Below are positions 6,382 through 10,792 of a stretch of 10,792 bases of DNA, one piece after another (within the stretch, counting starts at the first letter, position 1; every line of letters starts with the position of its first letter). The notes below the pieces were generated by a model that ran no database searches, was not told the DNA's origin, and saw only the letters and a program-made list of their open reading frames with translations. The stretch covers positions 1 to 10,792 of the forward strand of contig JAKLLP010000042.1 in the NCBI GenBank assembly GCA_023150055.1, read 5' to 3'. The stretch is from Gammaproteobacteria bacterium (GTDB taxonomy: Bacteria; Pseudomonadota; Gammaproteobacteria; Steroidobacterales; GCA-2729495). Made by a program: the position numbers and the translations under genes.

Positions 6382-7176
6382 TCAGTCGCCCGGGCGCCTG
6401 AGCCACTCGCGCGGCGGGGTGCGCAGAGAACGCTCGGTAAAAACCTCGACCGGCAATCCGAGGTCGTAGCCGATGAAGCGGAGCTCCATGTCGGTGTGCC
6501 CACCGCCTGTCAGGTCGCTCACGCGGCTGCGAGTCACGGTCGGATGGCCCTGGAAGTCTTCGACGGCGAGCACCTCGACGCGCCGATAGGCTTTCCCGGC
6601 CTCGTCCGTGTACTCGATCTTCATGGGCAGGAAGGTGTTGCGGTCGATCCAGGTGACATAGCTCGCGAACTCCACGCTTGCCTTGTCCAGCGGCACGTGA
6701 CGCAGGACGTAGTGCTCGGCGGTGGTCTCGACGAGTTCGTGGCTGTCGTCGCGCGGCCGGCGACCCGAGACGTCCTCGTAGAAGTAATGTGCGCCGACGA
6801 AGCTGGTGCGCTTGTCCCCGGCGGCGATGCGCTTGATGAGGTCGAGCCCGGGGAGGTAGAGCCAGCGGTCGTCGTCGCGCTCGAGGTGCTTTTTCACGAG
6901 GTACACCGTGCCGCGCACGTCGGCGGGCTGGCTGAACACCACGAGGAAATCCTGGTCGCCACCCGGGGTGACGTTGCGGCGCAGGACCGTGAACTGCCGG
7001 CGCTGCTCACGCCCCTGGGCATCGCGGATGATCATGCGCGCCTCGCTGCGCCCGTCGGCGCCCGCGTAGTAGGCGGCGAGATTGGCGCGGTCGACGATGG
7101 CGGCGGCATCGGTGAGCGTCTCGGCCCCTGCCGTGGTGGTGGCGACGAGCAGCAAGCAGGCAATGCGGGCGTTCAT
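6382..7176 (-). CDS. LolA-like periplasmic protein (outer membrane lipoprotein-sorting family)
   Basis: A 264-residue protein with a signal peptide (residues 1-18, cleavage after AGA). The mature part matches the family annotated as outer membrane lipoprotein-sorting protein (COG2834/PF17131 type): an early D-x-x-x-I-x-D-R segment, a repeated strand pattern with charged edges, and the family core RWLYLPGLDLIKRI (104-117) followed by SFVGAHYFYEDV, where W105 and the LP-G turn are characteristic. These proteins share the open half-barrel of LolA/LolB, which holds lipid acyl chains. It is not expected to be the housekeeping LolA, which is usually shorter (about 200 residues) and encoded near ftsK. 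Its ATG overlaps the transporter stop (ATGA) and it has its own ribosome binding site, so the two are translationally coupled. It probably carries a lipid or lipidated product across the periplasm between transporter and barrel. The cargo is unknown. Confidence 0.85.
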   Translation of the reverse strand: MNARIACLLLVATTTAGAETLTDAAAIVDRANLAAYYAGADGRSEARMIIRDAQGREQRRQFTVLRRNVTPGGDQDFLVVFSQPADVRGTVYLVKKHLERDDDRWLYLPGLDLIKRIAAGDKRTSFVGAHYFYEDVSGRRPRDDSHELVETTAEHYVLRHVPLDKASVEFASYVTWIDRNTFLPMKIEYTDEAGKAYRRVEVLAVEDFQGHPTVTRSRVSDLTGGGHTDMELRFIGYDLGLPVEVFTERSLRTPPREWLRRPGD

Positions 7177-9695
7177 GCGGGGACCTCCGTAGGGGCGGCT
7201 GTGGCGCGCCCCATCACCGCCGGCAGGAGCAGCAACGTGGCGAGCGCCGAGATGAGCATGATGGATGCCATGAATAGGCCGACTGTCGCGTAAGGGACGA
7301 GCGGCGAGGCGAGCAGCGGCGTGAAACCGAGCGCGATGACCAGCGCGTTGCGGGCGATGGCGCGCGCGGGCTCTTCGAAAAGCCGGCGCTCCGCGCTCGC
7401 CGGGTCAGCGGCGCGCAGCGCGCGCAGGCGCTCGATGAAATGGATGGCAAAGTCCACCGACAGCCCGAGCGTGAGCGCGGAGAGCACCGCGATCGGCATG
7501 TCGTAGTCCTTGCCGATCCAGCCGATGAGCCCATAGCAGCTGATGATGGTCAGCGTCAGCGGCAGCATGGCGAGGAGGCCCTCGCGGAGCGAGCGGAACA
7601 GCAGCACCATCATCACGAAGACCGTGGCGAAGGCGCCGAGCAGGCTCCAGAGCATGCCGCTCACCATCGATTGCTGCCAGACCACGTTGATGAAGGTCTT
7701 GCCTGCCCAGCGCACCTCCACGTCCGCTGGTGGCGGGTTGGCGGCGAGATGCGCGTCGAGGGCAGCGATCACGCGGGTCATGTCCTGGTTGTCGCCGCTG
7801 GTCATCTGCAGCCAGATGGTGGTGCTGCGCAGGTCCGGCGTCACCATGTGCCACAGGTCCTGCGGGCGGTGCGATGACTGGTACTGCAGAAGCGTCTGCG
7901 CGACGCCCTCGGCGCTCCCGGGGATGCGGTAGTGCTCAGCGCCGCCGCCGCGCAGCTCGCGGTTGACGACCTTGACGACGTCGGGCAGGGCGTTGGTCTT
8001 GCCGACATAGCCGCTCTCGGCGAGCGCTGCCTGCAGGCTCTGCACCCAGGCGAGTGCCTCCGGCTGCTGGAACCAGCGCGATGCGGTGCGGGAGGCCTCG
8101 GCAGCCGCCAGCAGCGCTTCGAGCGGGGCTATGGCGGCAGCCTCCGCCTCGAACAGGGCGTCGTCGATGGCGGCGGCGAGGCCATCGAAATCCCCGGCCT
8201 CGATACGCGTCTCGAACTCGTCCGTGGCGACTCCGGCGGCGCGCAGTGCGCCAAGCAGCGGCGCGGTCTCGGCGGCGAACCGCCCACTCGCGTCGTCGGT
8301 GCGGGTGAGCACGAGGTGGGCATCGTAGGTGCCGGCGAAGTGGCGATTGAGCACCGCATCGGCGATGCGAATGCGGTGGTCGGCCTTGAACCAGCGCACC
8401 GGGTTGTCATTGATCTCGATGCGCAGGATGCCGGCGAGGCCGGCGACGAGTAATGCCGCGGCGCCCGCTATGACAGGGGCCCGGCGCGAGAAGCCGACCC
8501 GGCCGATGGCGCGCAGGGCGCGCGCGAGTGTCGTCTGCGGCGCCGCGTCGGCGCCATGCCGGGGCGCGAGTCGGGCGAGCTGCCGCGGCGTGAGACGCGC
8601 GACCCATGCCGGCACGAGTGTCACGGTCAGGACGAGTGCCAGCATGATGCCGACCGCCACGAAGGCGCCGAATACCTGCACCGGCGGGATGGGCGTGAGC
8701 ACGAGGGAGAGGAAGCCGACGGCGGAGGTGAGCGAGGTGAAGAGCATTGGCCGGAACAGGTGCGCGACGACGGCGCGCATCGTCGTCGCGGGCTCTTCCT
8801 GCGGCGAGTGGCGGTCGATGAACTCCGACATGATGTGCACCGAGTCGACCACCGCGATCGGCATCAGGAAGATCGGGATCATCGAGCTCATGATGTGCAC
8901 GGTGTAGCCGAGCCCGGTGAGCAGCCCCATGGTGATGATCACGGTGGCCATGGCGACCAGCAGCGGCGCGACGATCAGCTGCCAGCTGCCGAAGAAATAC
9001 CACATCAGCAGGAAGATCATCAGCCCGGCGAGGGGCGCCGAGACGCCCATCTGCACGAACATCTCCACCCCGAAAGTGTCCTCGGCGACCGGCAGGCCCG
9101 TGATGTGGACTACGTCGGGCGTGTCGAGGCCCGCCGCGAGCCGGCCGATCTCCGAGGCGATCCGGTAACTCTGGTCCTTGCTCTCTATCGGCACGTAGAT
9201 CGCCGCCGCACGGCCGTCGCCCGATACCAGCGTGTCGAGCAGCAGCGGCAGGCGCGCGACCTGGTCACGGATGCGCAACGCCTCGGCGTCGGTCGCCGGC
9301 GGCTCCCGCATCATCCACTCGAAGCGCAGCTCGCCCGACTCGCCCTGGGTGATGTTGTCGGCCACCGCGAGCGACATCAGGTCGCGGGCGATCACGCCCT
9401 CCATGCCGAGCACGGACCCGGTGAGACGGTGCAGCGCGCCGAGCGAACGCGCATTCCAGATGCCCTCGGGATGGTCCTCGTTGACCAGGCCGACGACGAT
9501 CGCATCGTGCAGTGCGAAGCGCTCCTCGACGAGGTCGTGGAACACGCGGTCGGGCTGGCTTTCCGGCAGCATGTTCTCGGGGTCCGTATCGATGTGGATA
9601 CGGAGCAGCTGCAGTCCGGCGACCAGCGTGACGACGGCAGTGACCCAGAGGACCAGCGCGGGCCGACGGCCGGGCACTGCCAGGAGGCGGTTCAT
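7173..9695 (-). CDS. RND-superfamily (MMPL/COG1033) inner-membrane transporter
   Basis: An 840-residue integral membrane protein with the duplicated RND topology: TM1 (about 13-31), a first periplasmic domain, TM2-6 (about 216-370), TM7 (about 404-424), a second periplasmic domain (about 425-660) and TM8-12 (about 670-835). The segment after TM1, D-T-D-P-E-N-M-L-P, is typical of MMPL/COG1033 proteins. Each half carries one acidic residue within the proton-relay helix: D284 in MPIAVVDSVHIMSEF and D748 in LTLGLSVDFAIHFIERL. Both are intact, so active proton-driven transport is expected. Relatives include hopanoid transporter HpnN and mycobacterial MmpL lipid exporters, which suggests a lipid or other hydrophobic cargo. 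There is no MFP (AcrA-like) adaptor or TolC in the window. Instead the gene is followed, with a four-base overlap, by a LolA-like carrier and then a beta-barrel. The start at 9695 is the first codon consistent with TM1. No Shine-Dalgarno precedes it, see promoter entry. Confidence 0.92.
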   Translation of the reverse strand: MNRLLAVPGRRPALVLWVTAVVTLVAGLQLLRIHIDTDPENMLPESQPDRVFHDLVEERFALHDAIVVGLVNEDHPEGIWNARSLGALHRLTGSVLGMEGVIARDLMSLAVADNITQGESGELRFEWMMREPPATDAEALRIRDQVARLPLLLDTLVSGDGRAAAIYVPIESKDQSYRIASEIGRLAAGLDTPDVVHITGLPVAEDTFGVEMFVQMGVSAPLAGLMIFLLMWYFFGSWQLIVAPLLVAMATVIITMGLLTGLGYTVHIMSSMIPIFLMPIAVVDSVHIMSEFIDRHSPQEEPATTMRAVVAHLFRPMLFTSLTSAVGFLSLVLTPIPPVQVFGAFVAVGIMLALVLTVTLVPAWVARLTPRQLARLAPRHGADAAPQTTLARALRAIGRVGFSRRAPVIAGAAALLVAGLAGILRIEINDNPVRWFKADHRIRIADAVLNRHFAGTYDAHLVLTRTDDASGRFAAETAPLLGALRAAGVATDEFETRIEAGDFDGLAAAIDDALFEAEAAAIAPLEALLAAAEASRTASRWFQQPEALAWVQSLQAALAESGYVGKTNALPDVVKVVNRELRGGGAEHYRIPGSAEGVAQTLLQYQSSHRPQDLWHMVTPDLRSTTIWLQMTSGDNQDMTRVIAALDAHLAANPPPADVEVRWAGKTFINVVWQQSMVSGMLWSLLGAFATVFVMMVLLFRSLREGLLAMLPLTLTIISCYGLIGWIGKDYDMPIAVLSALTLGLSVDFAIHFIERLRALRAADPASAERRLFEEPARAIARNALVIALGFTPLLASPLVPYATVGLFMASIMLISALATLLLLPAVMGRATAAPTEVPA
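7183..7188 (-). promoter_or_regulatory. Ribosome binding site of the LolA-like gene, inside the transporter gene
   Basis: GGAGGT on the minus strand lies six bases before the ATG at 7176, within the last codons of the transporter gene. It allows strong initiation in addition to coupling through the ATGA overlap. Confidence 0.7.
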
Positions 9696-9731
9696 ACGGC
9701 TGATTATGCGGACGGCCGCTACGCCTGTGAA
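9696..9731 (-). promoter_or_regulatory. Sigma-70-type promoter of the transporter operon, placed for a leaderless mRNA
   Basis: On the minus strand TTCACA (9731-9726) and CATAAT (9708-9703) each match five of six consensus bases and are separated by exactly 17 bases. Only seven bases (9702-9696) separate the -10 box from the ATG at 9695, so transcription would begin at or within a base or two of the A of the start codon. No Shine-Dalgarno sequence is present in that stretch. The promoter would drive transporter, LolA-like and barrel genes independently of the phosphoesterase gene upstream. Confidence 0.6.
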
Positions 9732-9777
9732 CCGTAGCGTCGCCGCTGCGGGCGCCGCGCACCCGACAGGGTATTGC

Positions 9778-9798
9778 GCGCCAGGCGACGGCTGGCGC
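9778..9798. repeat. Hairpin-forming inverted repeat between phosphoesterase and transporter operon
   Basis: GCGCCAG (9778-9784) and CTGGCGC (9792-9798) form a perfect seven-base-pair stem with a seven-base loop. It lies 81 bases after the phosphoesterase stop and 47 bases before the transporter -35 box. It could reduce read-through from the phosphoesterase gene. No T tract follows on either strand, so it is at most a weak or factor-dependent terminator. Confidence 0.35.
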
Positions 9799-9878
9799 CG
9801 AAGTGATCCGCAGGGGGGGTAATCAATCCCGGGCAGCGCAACGCCGCAGCCGCGCCGGTCACCCCCATGGCGATCCTG

Positions 9879-10673
9879 TCAGGCGACCTGCGGCAGCAGC
9901 CGGTTCGATGGGTCCGCCGGTACCGTCAGGCGCGAAGGCCAGTCGATCAGTTCCATGTGGCCATCGGCATGCTCGGCGAGTGCCGTGCAGTGTTCGACCC
10001 AGTCACCGCAGTTCATGTAATGCACTTTTCCGTCCTGCAGGATCTCCGGGCGGTGAATATGCCCGACGATGCAGCCGTCGAGGTTGCGATCCGCCGCGTG
10101 CATCAGGGCCGTGGCGCGAAAGTTCTCGATGTAGCGGCGCGCGGCGCTCGAGCGGTGCTTGATGGCCGAGGCGAGCGGCCAGTAGGCGCGGCCTTCCCGC
10201 TCGCGTCGTGCGTTGATATAGGCGTTCAGCCGCACCAGGTGCCGGTAAGTGTAGGCGCCGATGCTGTTCCGCCAGGTATGCCGGTCGAGGCGGCGGTCGA
10301 AGCGGTCGCCGTGCATGACCAGGTAGCGCTTGCCGGCCGCGGTCGTGTGCAGCAGATGCCGGCGTATCTCGATGTGGCCGAAGGTCATTCCGCACCAGAC
10401 CCGCGCCTGCGCATCGTGATTGCCGGGGATATAGACGAGGCGGCTGCCGCGGCGGTGGTGATCGTGGAGGCTGCGCAGCACCTCGTTGTGCAGGCGCGGC
10501 CAGTAGACACGCCGCGCCATGCTCTCGGCGTCGACAATGTCGCCGACGAGGAAAATCGTCTCGGCGGAACACTGCCGCAGGAAGGAGAGCAGGAGACTGG
10601 CCTGGCAGCCCGGGTTGCCGAGGTGGATATCGGAGAGAAACAGCGAACGATAAACAGTGGAGTCACCGGCCAC
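9879..10673 (-). CDS. Calcineurin-like metallophosphoesterase, COG2908 (LpxH-related) family
   Basis: A 264-residue cytoplasmic phosphoesterase with a complete two-metal site: D15 and H17 in FLSDIHLG, D45 in LVGDIVD, N85/H86/D87 in PGNHD, H121 in MHGDRFD, and H205/H207 in GHIHRPE. It is followed by NCGDWVE, a signature of this subgroup. Databases usually label such proteins UDP-2,3-diacylglucosamine diphosphatase because they share COG2908 with LpxH, the enzyme that makes lipid X in lipid A synthesis. However, true LpxH enzymes carry GNRD where this has GNHD and lack the NCGDWVE segment, so the lipid A role is uncertain. The start is a GTG at 10673, chosen because AGAGGA lies seven bases upstream and the first metal motif then lies 15 residues in. 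The gene lies 183 bases upstream of the transporter operon on the same strand, a possible functional link to envelope lipids. Confidence 0.88.
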   Translation of the reverse strand: MAGDSTVYRSLFLSDIHLGNPGCQASLLLSFLRQCSAETIFLVGDIVDAESMARRVYWPRLHNEVLRSLHDHHRRGSRLVYIPGNHDAQARVWCGMTFGHIEIRRHLLHTTAAGKRYLVMHGDRFDRRLDRHTWRNSIGAYTYRHLVRLNAYINARREREGRAYWPLASAIKHRSSAARRYIENFRATALMHAADRNLDGCIVGHIHRPEILQDGKVHYMNCGDWVEHCTALAEHADGHMELIDWPSRLTVPADPSNRLLPQVA

Positions 10674-10680
10674 GTGTCGA

Positions 10681-10686
10681 TCCTCT
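10681..10686 (-). promoter_or_regulatory. Ribosome binding site of the phosphoesterase gene
   Basis: AGAGGA on the minus strand lies seven bases before the GTG at 10673. It supports the GTG as the start. Confidence 0.6.
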
Positions 10687-10792
10687 GGCGCAGGATGGAT
10701 GCACGATGCTGGCAGAGCGTTACAACTGCATTGCGGGTCGGTGAAGGTTTTCTTTCTTTTTAGAGAGTTGTGACCGTTTATTGTGCCTCGTC
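10687..10792. other. Upstream region of the phosphoesterase gene with a T-rich tract
   Basis: No gene is supported in this edge stretch. On the plus strand 10748-10761 is almost pure pyrimidine (mostly T) and is followed by AGAGAG. The surrounding bases are clearly more A/T-rich than the rest of the window, as is common near promoters. A minus-strand TCTAAA inside the tract could serve as a -10 box, but its -35 is poor. No stable hairpin precedes the T tract, so I do not call it a terminator. Confidence 0.35.

Noticed and set aside
4854..6401. A 515-codon plus-strand frame opposite the barrel gene
   Set aside because: It overlaps the end of the methyltransferase and the whole barrel gene on the other strand. 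It has no family signature, while the opposite strand gives a coherent signal peptide, barrel strands and a terminal Phe.
6378..6503. Longer N-terminus of the barrel protein, starting at 6503
   Set aside because: It would overlap the LolA-like gene by over 100 bases and put 42 non-hydrophobic residues before the signal peptide. The GTG at 6377 fits coupling and secretion.
8556..9737. A 393-codon plus-strand frame opposite the transporter gene
   Set aside because: The translation is a His/Arg/Asp/Glu-rich low-complexity sequence, the usual mirror of membrane-protein codons. The transporter on the minus strand is unambiguous.
10748..10767. Intrinsic terminator suggested by the T-rich tract near the right edge
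   Set aside because: No stable G/C-rich stem precedes the T run on the plus strand, and nothing upstream on that strand is a real gene needing termination.
1..10792. CRISPR array, tRNA, rRNA, insertion sequence, toxin-antitoxin or anti-phage genes
   Set aside because: No spaced repeats, cloverleaf-like stretches, transposase frames, terminal inverted repeats or defence-gene motifs were found on either strand.

Overview
The window is high-G+C DNA (by eye, with strong G/C preference at third codon positions) from a Gram-negative bacterium. It encodes a TonB-dependent receptor, a second outer-membrane beta-barrel, a LolA-like periplasmic protein and an inner-membrane RND/MMPL transporter. The TonB-box region of the receptor (EEIVVTAQRR) and the gene content suggest a gammaproteobacterium of the Steroidobacter/Woeseia/Xanthomonad-like kind, but that placement is inference. 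I see no tRNA, rRNA, CRISPR array, insertion sequence, phage gene or other sign of a mobile region. Genes are tightly packed and no gene-free stretch exceeds 300 bases.

Layout, left to right: (i) the first 33 codons of a leftward gene, probably a glyoxalase/VOC-fold protein, running off the left edge; (ii) a rightward TonB-dependent receptor (306-2666) sharing an upstream region with it; (iii) a leftward SIMPL-domain (DUF541) envelope protein (2771-3487), convergent with the receptor; (iv) a rightward SAM-dependent methyltransferase with a long C-terminal extension (3710-5020), divergent from the SIMPL gene; (v) a leftward three-gene operon (9695 down to 5070) encoding an RND/MMPL-type transporter, a LolA-like lipid/lipoprotein-carrier-fold protein and an outer-membrane beta-barrel; (vi) upstream of it on the same strand, a COG2908-type calcineurin-like phosphoesterase related to, but distinct from, LpxH (9879-10673).

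The most interesting part is the operon. The transporter and LolA-like genes overlap by four bases (ATGA), and the barrel starts on a GTG four bases after the LolA-like stop. The products would occupy inner membrane, periplasm and outer membrane, which fits a trans-envelope export or lipid-trafficking route of unknown cargo. The transporter gene has a good sigma-70-type promoter (TTCACA, 17 bp, CATAAT) ending only 7 bases before its ATG, and no Shine-Dalgarno sequence, so its mRNA may be leaderless. The other genes are ordinary accessory or housekeeping envelope genes with unknown substrates.
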